Shown here: in pieces, positions 1 through 9,335 of the stretch
How positions within the stretch are numbered: position 1 is the first letter of the stretch
Layout of the letters: each line of letters starts with the position of its first letter
NCBI GenBank assembly: GCA_020636135.1
Contig: JACJYK010000003.1
Location: 124,001-188,000, forward strand
Source of the DNA: Lewinellaceae bacterium
GTDB lineage: Bacteria; Bacteroidota; Bacteroidia; Chitinophagales; Saprospiraceae
Reading direction: 5' to 3'
Length of the DNA stretch: 64,000 bases
Notes under the pieces: generated by a model
Told to the model about the DNA's origin: nothing
The model's input: only the letters and a program-made list of their open reading frames with translations
The model's database searches: none
Position numbers and translations under genes: made by a program

Positions 1-371
1 TCTATCAGCAACCGGTCGTTGTTGCCCATTTCCAGGATACCGCCTACCGTACCTTTGATGCATTCGCCACCGGATTGCAATACAAGATCCTGGTGCAGCA
101 AGCCACCCGTCCGTATTACGATCACCGCCTGGACGCCTATCCGGGTTTCACCATTGAACAATTAGCAGGCCAATCGATGTATGATTACACCATACTTGGA
201 GCGGATACCTACTTCAAGGCTAATCAATTAAAACGGGAGATCCGCGAACTGGGATTTGAAGATGCTAGCGTGGTAGCCTATGTCGACGGTCGTCGAATTT
301 CACAAAATGAACTTCGTTTTTATACTGAAAAGTATCCTGATCTGATCTACTACCAATACCGCAGTGAATAA
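1..371 (+). CDS. SPOR-like domain protein, C-terminal part (cut by window edge)
   Basis: The reading frame is open from the first complete codon at position 3, so the gene begins outside the window. A TTG at 75 is not a convincing start. The visible 120 or so residues contain a YKILVQ beta strand, a central YDYTILGADTYFKA segment and a GFEDASVVAYVDG strand. This resembles the beta-alpha-beta pattern of SPOR (peptidoglycan-binding) domains as found at the C terminus of many Bacteroidota envelope proteins. The assignment is by pattern only. It ends with TAA seven bases before the stop codon of the convergent kinase gene, with no terminator between them. Confidence 0.55.
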   Translation, partial: YQQPVVVAHFQDTAYRTFDAFATGLQYKILVQQATRPYYDHRLDAYPGFTIEQLAGQSMYDYTILGADTYFKANQLKREIRELGFEDASVVAYVDGRRISQNELRFYTEKYPDLIYYQYRSE

Positions 372-377
372 CTTGGC

Positions 378-1244
378 TTAGAATGAATACCGGAGTAATT
401 CATGAGGCCATCCCGACAATCCCTGCGGCCATTCGGGATCCTTTGTCCAAACCTGGAACATCCCTCCGCCACCGGCGCCACATAATTTGATCAGGAATCT
501 CTGTCCTTCAAGTCCTTCCCGCCATTTCTGTCTTATCGATTCCGGGATGAGAAAGTCCAGATACTGCAGTTGCCAAAGGCTCAAGGCAGTTAATTCCTGC
601 CACGCCTGCTGGTGTTCCTGCTCGATCAGATGCCAAATCAACTGGTCGGCGATGGACGTTCCGTGAGCCAGATGGCCCAGAAATTCTGCTTGTTCTAGCT
701 TCTGGTTAAATACGTTAATGGGTTGAGCTGTCCGTGGTGATTGTGAGTCCATGATCCAGGGGTGCATATCAGGCAGTATCAGGTTGTCTAATACTTCGAT
801 CCCACTGGCTTTTTTGACCAGCGGCTTGGCACGTAAAATAATCAATGGATCAAACCCGGATGAGGTGCCATGAAAAAAGTTCTCCATTTGCGCCAGGATC
901 GATTGGAGGCGGTGTTGATCCTTTTCAACATGATAAGCAAAACGGTCATAAACTGCAGCAACCAGATTACCGGAACTGCCTAATCCCGCTCTGGCGGGAA
1001 TAGAAGAGCGTAAAAAATACCCGGATTGCAAGTCATCGTACCAGCGTTCGAGATCCAGGATCTCCGGGCAACATGTCTGCAAATAGCGATGGAATGCCAG
1101 CAGTGGCCGGGCCTCTGCCATGGTACCCTTATCCCATTCCGAGAAATAATTTACAATCGGAAGCCCTATTGCAGCCCCACCCTGCAACACCGTATACTCT
1201 CCAATGAGCAGCACTTTAGCTGGATAAGTTGGCCCCAATTTCAT
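378..1244 (-). CDS. GHMP-family kinase (mevalonate kinase-like)
   Basis: A small-molecule kinase of the GHMP fold, 288 residues from the chosen ATG. Motif 1 is the N-terminal AKVLLIGEYTVL stretch. The ATP-binding motif 2 reads PARAGLGSSGNLVAA, and the glycine-rich motif 3 is CGAGGGGMFQVW near the C terminus. The GEYTVLQGGAA start resembles mevalonate and phosphomevalonate kinases, which would place it in isoprenoid synthesis, but the exact substrate cannot be read from sequence. The open frame extends 81 codons further upstream without family resemblance, so the ATG just before KLGPTYPAK (1242-1244) was preferred. Confidence 0.75.
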   Translation of the reverse strand: MKLGPTYPAKVLLIGEYTVLQGGAAIGLPIVNYFSEWDKGTMAEARPLLAFHRYLQTCCPEILDLERWYDDLQSGYFLRSSIPARAGLGSSGNLVAAVYDRFAYHVEKDQHRLQSILAQMENFFHGTSSGFDPLIILRAKPLVKKASGIEVLDNLILPDMHPWIMDSQSPRTAQPINVFNQKLEQAEFLGHLAHGTSIADQLIWHLIEQEHQQAWQELTALSLWQLQYLDFLIPESIRQKWREGLEGQRFLIKLCGAGGGGMFQVWTKDPEWPQGLSGWPHELLRYSF

Positions 1245-1470
1245 GTGACACAAGATACTTAGATTGAAAGTATATCCTCCACTGGCATGGAATTTGAATA
1301 CTAAAAAATCGTCCCCTTCGTTTTGAATTGTGTGTAAATAATGGAGGTAAATTCCATTTATCTGGATTAGACTCCTATTTTTACACTCTATTCGAGACGC
1401 TTTTTTCTTCTCTACTGATTTTTGGATTTTTCCAAAGATGCTCACTTTAACCATGAACATTTTTCGGGCA

Positions 1471-1505
1471 TTGCCTCGAGAAGGCAATTTTATTTTATTT
1501 TTTTG
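1471..1505 (+). other. Hairpin plus T-rich tract upstream of the secreted protease
   Basis: An inverted repeat with 6-bp arms (TTGCCT ... AGGCAA, 1471-1487) is followed on the plus strand by a run of mostly T to about 1505. It looks like an intrinsic terminator or attenuator, 20 bases before the protease start codon. No plus-strand gene lies directly upstream, so it may sit in the protease leader. Confidence 0.35.
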
Positions 1506-1524
1506 TCAAGTTAAATTGAGACTA

Positions 1525-4500
1525 ATGAAGTGTATGAAAACATTGCTACTATTTCTGAGCTTTATTACCATCGGATTCGGGCAAAACCGGTTGTATCGGG
1601 AAGTACAGAAAGAGCGCAGTCAGGGGTTACCTGCAGTATCTGCAACTGACCTGTTCAGTGTTGATGCTCAGGGTAAAAGATCGAGCGAGATCAGTAAAAT
1701 GGTTTACCAGGCGACTACCCTTAAGATCAAGCCTGCCCAATTAGAAAAAATAGTGGCTGCTCCGGGTGACAAACTTGATCTCTCGGTTCCTTTTGAGAAT
1801 CGCATTCTACAACTGGAACTGGTTGAACAACAAATTTACGCGGACGGATTTGAGGTTTTTACCAGTGAATCCAATGGCCACCCGGTTCCTTACACCAAGG
1901 GAAAATACTACCGGGGAGTTATCAAGGATGATCCGAACTCATTGGCTTCCATCAGCATCGTGGATGGAGAGGTCATGGGTATCCTGTCAACCACCCAGGA
2001 AGGAAACATCGTTCTTGGCCGTTACAGCAGCACGGATCCGGACAATTATATTATCTATATGGAGTCCCAGTTAAAGGACCCGCTTTCTTTTAATTGTGAC
2101 ACCAAAGAACCAGAGTGGGACAACGACTACCTGCAGCAAATGCAAAAATTGGCGCTGAATGTGCCCCTGGAAACCCGTGCGGGAAATTGCGTAAAGATCT
2201 ATTTTGAGTTTGACCAGCAATTTGTCAACAAACACGGAAGCGTCAGTGCCGCTACGAGCTATTTTTCAGGCATTTTTAATGGCATGAAAACCCTGTATGC
2301 CAATGAATCCATTGATGTCCAGATTTCAGAGATCTTTGGATGGACATCAGCGGATCCTTATCCATCCGGCAATACCAGTGGTGCGCTGGATGCCTTTGTT
2401 AACCTGAGGAAAAACAACTTTAATGGCGATATCGCCCATCTGATCTCGGTTCTGCCAAGCTCTGGCGGAGGAGGAATCGCCTATGTTGATGCGCTTTGCG
2501 GAGTATACGGCTCCACAGATTATCGTTTTGCCTACAGTGAAGTATCCAATACGACAACAGCCGTACCTTCTTTTCCTACCTACTCCTGGAGTGTCAATGT
2601 AGTAACGCATGAAACGGGTCACGTAATGGGTTCTCCACACACCCATTCCTGTTCCTGGCCGGGCGGCCCGATCGATAATTGTGCCCCGGTAGAACCTGCT
2701 AATGGTTGTACTGCTGGCCCCACACCTTCCGCAGGTGGTGGAACGATTATGAGTTATTGTCACCTAAAAAGCAATGTTGGCATCTCTTTTTCCAATGGTT
2801 TTGGACCTCTGCCTGGCAATTTAATCCGTAACCGGGTTGCCAACGCATCCTGTTTAAGTGCCTGTGGAACTACCTCCGGACCAACGTGCTCCGATGGTAT
2901 CAAGAATGGAGATGAGACCGGCATCGATTGTGGCGGTGCTTCATGTCCTCCTTGTCAGACCGGGGTTTCCTATTGTGCAGTAACCGGAAATACCGGCTAC
3001 GAATACATCAAGCAGGTTGTATTTGGAGGTACCACCTTTAATTCAGGTGCCGAAGGATACGACTATGTCACTTCACCCACAATAGATGTAACTACAAACA
3101 ATTCCTACCAGATCAAAGTAACCCCAGGATTCACTGGTAATGCTTACATGGAAGCCTGCAAAGTCTGGATCGACTGGAACCAGGATGGTGACTTCAACGA
3201 CAGTGGTGAGCAGGTGTTCACTGCCAAGAGTTCCGGAGCCATGTCAGGATCCGTAACGGTTCCTTCCACTGCTACAGACGGTGTAACCAGAATGCGCGTA
3301 TCGATGCGGTATTCGAATTATCTGGCTACCTCATGTACCAATGTGGACTATGGAGAAGTAGAAGATTACAATATAGATGTAGCCGCCGGCCAGGTTGCAA
3401 CGCCAACTTGTAATGACGGCATCAAAAATGGTCAGGAGACTGGTGTCGACTGCGGCGGACCTACCTGTCCGGTATGCCCTACCTGCAACGACGGCATCAA
3501 AAATGGTGACGAGACCGGCATCGATTGTGGCGGTTCCTGTGGTGCATGCCCAACCTGTAATGACGGCATTAAAAATGGTGACGAGACCGGTATCGACTGT
3601 GGAGGTTCCTGTGGCGCTTGTCCTACCTGTAATGACGGCATTAAAAATGGCGACGAGACCGGCATTGACTGCGGCGGCTCCTGCGCTCCTTGTGCCACGG
3701 TACCGACCTGTAATGACGGTATTAAGAATGGTCAGGAGACCGGTATCGACTGCGGCGGACCTACCTGCCCGGTATGCCCTACCTGCAACGACGGCATCAA
3801 GAATGGTCAGGAGACAGGCATTGACTGTGGAGGACCAAATTGTCCCACTTGCCCGGTAAGCTACTGTTCTGCCCAGGGTGGCAATATCACTTACGAATAC
3901 ATCAAGCAGGTAACCTTTGCTGGAATTAACAATACTTCTGGCAGCTCGAAATACTCTGATTTCACCAGTGATGTAGCCGCCGTATCGGCGGGTGGTTCCT
4001 ATAGCATTAGTTTGACACCTGGCTTTACCGGTTCCTCTTACAGCGAAGCCTTCCGTGTCTGGATCGATTTTAACCATGATGGTGACTGGAACGATAGCGG
4101 AGAACTGGTATTCTCAGGCGTAAAAAACAGCACGCTGTCCGGAACAATTTCAATTCCGACAAATGCACAAAATGGCACTACACGTATGCGGATATCGATG
4201 CAGTATTCTTCTTACCCAAGCAATGCATGCGCAAACCTGAGCTATGGTGAGGTTGAAGATTACAGTGTAAACATCCAGGGTGCATCCGGACCGGTAGAAA
4301 CCTGTAACGACGGCATCCAGAACAATGGAGAAACAGGCATCGATTGCGGTGGTCCTAACTGTGCTGCTTGCCCAACTTGTAATGACGGAATCAAAAATGG
4401 TCAGGAGACCGGTGTTGACTGTGGTGGTCCTGACTGTGTACCCTGTTCTACGCCAACACCGACCTGTAATGATGGTATCAAGAATGGTGATGAGACCGGT

Positions 4501-5238
4501 ATTGACTGTGGCGGTTCATCCTGTGCACCTTGCGCTATCAGCTACTGCAGTTCAAAAGGTAACGTAACCTACGAATACATCCAGTCGGTAGTCCTGGGTT
4601 CCATCAACAATACCAGTAACAAAGATGGCGGTTATGGTAACTACCTCGATCAGAGTACTTCGGCATCCATTGGTCAGAACATCCAATTTATTCTGACACC
4701 AGGATATGTGAACAGCTCCTACAATGAAGGCTGGGTTATCTGGGTCGACTGGAATGCGGATGGCGATTTCGCCGATAGCGGGGAGAAAGTATTTTCGAAG
4801 AGTCCGTCCACAAGTGCGGCAAGCGGATCATTTACCGTTCCTAATTCGGCTACTACCGGAGAACACCGGGTTCGTATCCAGATGAAGTACAACGCCATCG
4901 AATCAAGCAGTTGTGCGAACGGAAGCTGGGGTGAAACCGAAGATTATACCCTGATCGTACTGGGCTCAAGTGTTGCTGGCAACTTTACAGATGCTCAGCG
5001 TCCACTGGATGTGCAATTATTCCCGAACCCTGCAAGAAATACTTTAAATCTGCGCTTCGATCAGCCCGTTTTTGGTACGATTGTTGCAAAAGTATATGAT
5101 GTACTTGGTCAGGTAGTGATCCATACGAACATCACCGAAGGGGAAGCCCTGGATGTGGATGCACTGCAAGCTGGTTATTATGTGCTGGAATTGGAAAATG
5201 GCCAACACAAGTTGATCAAGAAATTCATGAAAGACTAA
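1525..5238 (+). CDS. Secreted M12-type metalloprotease with Cys-rich repeats, GEVED domains and T9SS sorting signal
   Basis: A 1237-residue exported protease. After a signal peptide (KTLLLFLSFITIGFG, cleavage near residue 18-20) and a propeptide-like region comes a reprolysin-like catalytic domain. Its zinc motif HETGHVMGSPH lies at about residues 362-372, with an IMSYC Met-turn near 409. The rest holds ten copies of a ~24-residue repeat (TCNDGIKNGxETGxDCGG...C..C), interleaved with three ~150-residue domains ending GE(V/T)EDY. These are GEVED domains, which are common in Bacteroidota surface proteins. The last ~75 residues (FPNPARNTLNL to the end) are a type A T9SS sorting domain. ATG 1525 was chosen over the track start 1438 because it begins the signal peptide; 1534 is equally possible. 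A good terminator follows. Confidence 0.88.
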   Translation: MKCMKTLLLFLSFITIGFGQNRLYREVQKERSQGLPAVSATDLFSVDAQGKRSSEISKMVYQATTLKIKPAQLEKIVAAPGDKLDLSVPFENRILQLELVEQQIYADGFEVFTSESNGHPVPYTKGKYYRGVIKDDPNSLASISIVDGEVMGILSTTQEGNIVLGRYSSTDPDNYIIYMESQLKDPLSFNCDTKEPEWDNDYLQQMQKLALNVPLETRAGNCVKIYFEFDQQFVNKHGSVSAATSYFSGIFNGMKTLYANESIDVQISEIFGWTSADPYPSGNTSGALDAFVNLRKNNFNGDIAHLISVLPSSGGGGIAYVDALCGVYGSTDYRFAYSEVSNTTTAVPSFPTYSWSVNVVTHETGHVMGSPHTHSCSWPGGPIDNCAPVEPANGCTAGPTPSAGGGTIMSYCHLKSNVGISFSNGFGPLPGNLIRNRVANASCLSACGTTSGPTCSDGIKNGDETGIDCGGASCPPCQTGVSYCAVTGNTGYEYIKQVVFGGTTFNSGAEGYDYVTSPTIDVTTNNSYQIKVTPGFTGNAYMEACKVWIDWNQDGDFNDSGEQVFTAKSSGAMSGSVTVPSTATDGVTRMRVSMRYSNYLATSCTNVDYGEVEDYNIDVAAGQVATPTCNDGIKNGQETGVDCGGPTCPVCPTCNDGIKNGDETGIDCGGSCGACPTCNDGIKNGDETGIDCGGSCGACPTCNDGIKNGDETGIDCGGSCAPCATVPTCNDGIKNGQETGIDCGGPTCPVCPTCNDGIKNGQETGIDCGGPNCPTCPVSYCSAQGGNITYEYIKQVTFAGINNTSGSSKYSDFTSDVAAVSAGGSYSISLTPGFTGSSYSEAFRVWIDFNHDGDWNDSGELVFSGVKNSTLSGTISIPTNAQNGTTRMRISMQYSSYPSNACANLSYGEVEDYSVNIQGASGPVETCNDGIQNNGETGIDCGGPNCAACPTCNDGIKNGQETGVDCGGPDCVPCSTPTPTCNDGIKNGDETGIDCGGSSCAPCAISYCSSKGNVTYEYIQSVVLGSINNTSNKDGGYGNYLDQSTSASIGQNIQFILTPGYVNSSYNEGWVIWVDWNADGDFADSGEKVFSKSPSTSAASGSFTVPNSATTGEHRVRIQMKYNAIESSSCANGSWGETEDYTLIVLGSSVAGNFTDAQRPLDVQLFPNPARNTLNLRFDQPVFGTIVAKVYDVLGQVVIHTNITEGEALDVDALQAGYYVLELENGQHKLIKKFMKD
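3409..3860 (+). repeat. Tandem ~72-bp Cys-rich coding repeats (largest cluster)
   Basis: Six adjacent repeats encoding TCNDGIKNGxETGxDCGG plus a C-x-x-C tail, inside the secreted metalloprotease. Single or paired relatives lie at about 2884-2958 and 4297-4540, giving ten in all. The nucleotide sequence is conserved enough to create long open frames on both strands, which are shadows. D/Q alternation (NGDETG versus NGQETG) separates two subtypes. Confidence 0.85.
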
Positions 5239-5276
5239 AAGAGACTTTTTATAGATTGGTTGGTTTAAGAAGTGAG

Positions 5277-5302
5277 AAGGGTGCTAAGGCACCCTTTTCC
5301 AT
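5277..5302 (+). terminator. Intrinsic terminator after the protease gene
   Basis: A perfect 8-bp stem (AAGGGTGC / GCACCCTT) with a TAAG loop is followed by TTCCATTTT. It begins 38 bases after the protease stop codon, before the mfd promoter. Confidence 0.8.
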
Positions 5303-5336
5303 TTTAGGGCACCTCGAAAATTTAATTCCCTTCTTG

Positions 5337-5344
5337 TACCTTTG
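5337..5344 (+). promoter_or_regulatory. Bacteroidota -7 box (TACCTTTG) of mfd
   Basis: A perfect match to the Bacteroidota TAnnTTTG box ends five bases before the GTG start of mfd. Transcription would begin at or within a few bases of the start codon, suggesting a leaderless or near-leaderless mRNA. No clear -33 TTTG is visible. Confidence 0.55.
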
Positions 5345-5349
5345 CCCCC

Positions 5350-8300
5350 GTGGAAAATCTGCAGCGGCTACTGAATATCTACCGGCAGACCGCCATTGTC
5401 CGGCGTCTGCAGGAATTCCTGAATCAAAATTCTCCCGGAAGACTGCATCTGCACCGCATCGTCGGCTCTGTTGATGCCTTCTACCTTTCAGCGCTTACCC
5501 TGGAAAATCGGCACTGGAATCATTTGTATATAGCCCGCGATAAAGAAGAAGCCGCTTATGTACAGAATAACCTGGCCAGCCTCCTCCCCGAATTAACCAC
5601 TTATTTCTTCCCAGACTCGTTTAAATATCCATTGAATTTTGAACATGTCAACCGGACCAATGTACTTACCAGGTCCGAGACCATGCATCAAATAGCTGCC
5701 GAATCATCCGGTCAGCTGATCGTAACCTACCCGGAGGCATTATTCGAAAAAGTAGTGCATCCGGATCTGCTCCGCAAGTCCCGCATAGACCTCAGTGTCA
5801 ACGATCAAATTGATCTGGACTTTCTGATTGAGATCCTGGTTAACAACGGGTTTGAAAGAACGGACTTCGTCTATGAGCCGGGCCAGTTTTCGATACGCGG
5901 AGGGATCGTGGATATATTTTCTTTTGGAAACGAGCATCCGTACCGTATCGAACTCTTTGATGAAGAGGTTGAGAACATCCGGATTTTTGATCCTCTTTCC
6001 CAGTTGTCGGTACGTTCCCTGAAGCATTTGCGCCTGGTTCCCAACCTTAACTCACAGTTCACACCGGAACAAAAAGTATCGTTGCTGGAAGTCCTCCAGG
6101 AAAATACGGTGATCTGGCTGCAGGATACCGAATACCTCGTTGACCGCTTGCAATTCTGCTTTGAAAAGCTCGGCGCATTCGCCAGGATTTATCGTTCCGG
6201 TGACGAAGGTGTGGAAGCAACCCAGCTTTTTCAGGACCGCACCTTTATTTTTCCACATGAGATCATGGAAGCAGTGGGCCATTACCACCAGATCTATTTG
6301 TCACCGGACGCCATGGCTGGGGTGATCCAGTCCGTACCCATCCAGGTCGATCCCCAACCGAGCTTCAACAAGAACTTTTCCCTCCTGATAAGCGCATTGC
6401 AAAAACTGGAGCGGGAAGGCATGGAGATCTTCCTCTTTACTGAAAACACCAAACAGATTGAGCGGTTCTACCGGATCTTTGCCGATCTGAATGCCAATTT
6501 CGTTTTTCACCCGATCACCCAGGCGATCCATCAGGGCTTTATAGACCGGGACCAGAAAGTGGTGTGTTTTACCGATCATCAGATCTTTGAACGTTACCAT
6601 CGCTACAATCTTCGCAAAGGGTTCTCCAAGGAACAGGCGCTGAAGCTGCGCATGCTCCGGGAATTGGAGCCGGGCGATTTTGTAACCCACATTGACTATG
6701 GCATTGGCCGTTATTCCGGGCTCGAAAAGATCACCATCAATGACCGGACCCAGGAATCCGTCCGCTTGATCTATAAAAACAACGATGTCCTTTATGTCAG
6801 CATCAACGCGCTGCATAAAATCTCAAAATACGTTGGTAAAGAAGGAACTGAACCCCAGCTATCGCGTATCGGCGGGGACGCCTGGAATAACATCAAGCGC
6901 AAGACCAAGCGCAAGATCAAAGATATCGCCAAAGAACTGATCCAACTGTACGCGAAGCGCAAGGCTGCGCCCGGACATGCCTTCCCTCCGGATGGATACC
7001 TCCAAACTGAGCTGGAGGCTTCTTTCATCTACGAAGACACCCCGGATCAATATCAGTCTACCATAGATGTCAAAGAAGACATGCAAAAGGCTTATCCTAT
7101 GGACCGGCTGATCTGCGGGGATGTGGGATTTGGAAAAACGGAAGTCGCCATCCGGGCCGCATTCAAAGCAGTAGCCGATGGAAAACAAGTGGCCATCCTC
7201 GTACCCACGACGATCCTGGCATTGCAACATTTCAACACCTTCTCCGAACGGTTAAAGGATTTTGGCGTTACCATCGAATATCTGAACCGCTTTCGAAGCT
7301 CCAAAGAAAAGAAGGAGATTTTCGAAAAGATCAATGAAGGAAAGATCGAAGTCATCATCGGGACCCATAGCCTTTTGAATAAGGAGATTGTCTTCAAAGA
7401 CCTGGGTTTGCTGGTCATTGATGAAGAACAAAAATTTGGCGTTGCCGCCAAAGAAAAAATCCGCAATCTGCGGGTTAATGTGGATACCCTTGTACTGACC
7501 GCGACGCCTATTCCCCGTACGCTGCAGTTTTCCCTGATGGCAGCCCGGGACCTGTCCATTATCCGTACTCCACCACCCAACCGGCAATCCATCCACACCG
7601 AACGCCGCGTATTTAATGATGATTTGATCCGTGAGTCCATTTATTATGAAGTCAATCGTGGCGGACAGGTGTTTTTTGTTCACAACCGGGTCAAAAACCT
7701 GGCCGACATCCAGGCAATGCTAATGAAGTTATGTCCCGATCTGGATATCCGCATGGCTCACGGTCAAATGGAGCCCAAGCAGCTGGAAAAAACCCTCATG
7801 GCATTCATTCACCATGAGATCGATGTTCTGGTATCAACCAATATCATCGAGACCGGTCTGGATATACCCAATGCCAATACCATTATCATCAACAATGCGC
7901 ACCACTTTGGTCTGAGTGATCTGCACCAGCTGCGTGGACGGGTGGGCCGTTCCAACCGCAAAGCGTTCTGTTACCTCTTTTGCCCGCCACTATCCGTTCT
8001 GACCTCCGATGCACGGAAACGACTGCAGACCCTCGAAGAATTTTCGGATCTGGGCAGTGGCTTCGACATTGCCATGCGGGATCTGGATATCCGCGGCGCC
8101 GGTAACCTGCTGGGTGCAGAACAATCCGGATTTATTTCAGATATCGGCTACGAGACGTATCAGAAAATCCTGGATGAGGCTATCCAGGAATTAAAAGAAA
8201 AAGAATTCAAGGACCTCTTCGAGGATGAACTGGCCAAACAGGAGAACTATATCCGTGATGTCCAGATCGAAACCGATACGGAGATGCATATCCCGGACGA

Positions 8301-8742
8301 CTATGTGAGTAATGTGCAGGAGCGACTCCGGCTATATACTGAATTGGACCAATTGGAAACCGAACAGGAGATCGCAGTATTCCTGGAAATGCTGGATGAC
8401 CGTTTTGGTCCGGTCCCCGAGCCGGTCTTCGAATTGTTTGAAGGTCTGCGGCTACGCTGGATTGCACGTAAACTGGGATTTGAACGGTTATCCCTGAAAG
8501 CCAATAAGCTGCGTTGTTATTTTACTTCCAATCAACAGTCCCTGTTTTTCGAAACGGAATTCTTCAAGAAAACCCTTTATTACCTTTCAAAATACAGTGT
8601 TGAGCACCAGTTATCACTCAAACAATCTGCCCAGCATCTGATCCTGGTCCGCGATCATATTCATTCATTGAAGGAGGCTGCTGCTTTATTGACGCTGATC
8701 CATGGTGAAATAAAAGCCATTGAAGAAGTGCCCCCCATGTAA
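5350..8742 (+). CDS. mfd: Transcription-repair coupling factor Mfd
   Basis: An ATP-dependent DNA translocase that displaces RNA polymerase stalled at lesions and recruits UvrA. It is 1130 residues, close to the usual ~1150. In order it shows a UvrB-like N-terminal region (YPEALFEKV, GIVDIFSFG), the RNA-polymerase-interacting segment (PGDFVTHIDYGIGRY SGLE), and the RecG-like motor with Walker A GDVGFGKTEVA near residue 590 and DEEQ box near 690. TATPIPRTL, the QLRGRVGRS helicase motif and the C-terminal TRCF domain follow. The start is a GTG; no ATG lies near the conserved N terminus, and the TACCTTTG box immediately upstream supports it. Confidence 0.96.
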   Translation: MENLQRLLNIYRQTAIVRRLQEFLNQNSPGRLHLHRIVGSVDAFYLSALTLENRHWNHLYIARDKEEAAYVQNNLASLLPELTTYFFPDSFKYPLNFEHVNRTNVLTRSETMHQIAAESSGQLIVTYPEALFEKVVHPDLLRKSRIDLSVNDQIDLDFLIEILVNNGFERTDFVYEPGQFSIRGGIVDIFSFGNEHPYRIELFDEEVENIRIFDPLSQLSVRSLKHLRLVPNLNSQFTPEQKVSLLEVLQENTVIWLQDTEYLVDRLQFCFEKLGAFARIYRSGDEGVEATQLFQDRTFIFPHEIMEAVGHYHQIYLSPDAMAGVIQSVPIQVDPQPSFNKNFSLLISALQKLEREGMEIFLFTENTKQIERFYRIFADLNANFVFHPITQAIHQGFIDRDQKVVCFTDHQIFERYHRYNLRKGFSKEQALKLRMLRELEPGDFVTHIDYGIGRYSGLEKITINDRTQESVRLIYKNNDVLYVSINALHKISKYVGKEGTEPQLSRIGGDAWNNIKRKTKRKIKDIAKELIQLYAKRKAAPGHAFPPDGYLQTELEASFIYEDTPDQYQSTIDVKEDMQKAYPMDRLICGDVGFGKTEVAIRAAFKAVADGKQVAILVPTTILALQHFNTFSERLKDFGVTIEYLNRFRSSKEKKEIFEKINEGKIEVIIGTHSLLNKEIVFKDLGLLVIDEEQKFGVAAKEKIRNLRVNVDTLVLTATPIPRTLQFSLMAARDLSIIRTPPPNRQSIHTERRVFNDDLIRESIYYEVNRGGQVFFVHNRVKNLADIQAMLMKLCPDLDIRMAHGQMEPKQLEKTLMAFIHHEIDVLVSTNIIETGLDIPNANTIIINNAHHFGLSDLHQLRGRVGRSNRKAFCYLFCPPLSVLTSDARKRLQTLEEFSDLGSGFDIAMRDLDIRGAGNLLGAEQSGFISDIGYETYQKILDEAIQELKEKEFKDLFEDELAKQENYIRDVQIETDTEMHIPDDYVSNVQERLRLYTELDQLETEQEIAVFLEMLDDRFGPVPEPVFELFEGLRLRWIARKLGFERLSLKANKLRCYFTSNQQSLFFETEFFKKTLYYLSKYSVEHQLSLKQSAQHLILVRDHIHSLKEAAALLTLIHGEIKAIEEVPPM

Positions 8743-8819
8743 TTGCGATTTATCGATAATTATCCGGATTTCTTCATTAAGCAGGTCGATGCAATTATTT
8801 TAGCGTAAAGGATATCCTT

Positions 8820-9335
8820 ATGTTTTCCAATACCACCATTTCTCCCGATGAGCTACCCAAGGTGGAATTCCTGGAGTATCAACCACTGCATCCGGAATAC
8901 CGGCAAATCATGATCCTCCGGGTATTGCTGTTTAATGCGGTTCTGCTGGTTGGATTGATCATTTATATTGCCTTCAATGGTTTAGCATTAAAATGGATCG
9001 GGATGACCGGCGCCTTATTCCTTCTATTTGTCGGTGCCCAGATCATCATAGCCTATCGAAATTTTGCTTATAAGGGCTATGCCGTCCGTCAGCACGACCT
9101 TGTTTATACCTCCGGGTGGCTGTTCCGGAAATGGACTGCCATATCTTTTAATCGTATCCAGCATAGCGAAGTCTCCCAGGGATTGATCGAGCGTATGTTC
9201 GATCTGAGCACCCTGGAGGTCTTTACGGCCGGTGGTTCCTCGTCCGATTTGAAGATAGGGGGCCTGCCGGAAAAGACGGCACACCAGCTCCGGGACTTTA
9301 TCACCAGGAAAATCGCCCGGGATGAGGAAGAGTGA
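8820..9335 (+). CDS. Bacterial PH-domain (YdbS-like) membrane protein
   Basis: A 171-residue inner-membrane protein with two hydrophobic segments at about residues 37-75 (LLFNAVLLVGLIIYIAF, MTGALFLLFVGAQIII). A bacterial Pleckstrin-homology region follows (YKGYAVRQHDLVYTSGWLFRKW ... FNRIQHSEVSQG), typical of the bPH2/DUF304 family. The next gene overlaps it by 14 bases and encodes a larger protein of the same family. This is the conserved ydbS-ydbT arrangement. The role is not known with certainty; the proteins are thought to act in the envelope stress or membrane context. Confidence 0.85.
   Translation: MFSNTTISPDELPKVEFLEYQPLHPEYRQIMILRVLLFNAVLLVGLIIYIAFNGLALKWIGMTGALFLLFVGAQIIIAYRNFAYKGYAVRQHDLVYTSGWLFRKWTAISFNRIQHSEVSQGLIERMFDLSTLEVFTAGGSSSDLKIGGLPEKTAHQLRDFITRKIARDEEE

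Noticed and set aside
3331..4077. 248-residue minus-strand ORF inside the protease
   Set aside because: It mirrors the Cys-rich coding repeats, which leave long open frames on both strands; the plus-strand protein has clear domains.
8751..8760. Palindrome TTATCGATAA after mfd, as a terminator
   Set aside because: Short, AT-rich, with no T-tail.
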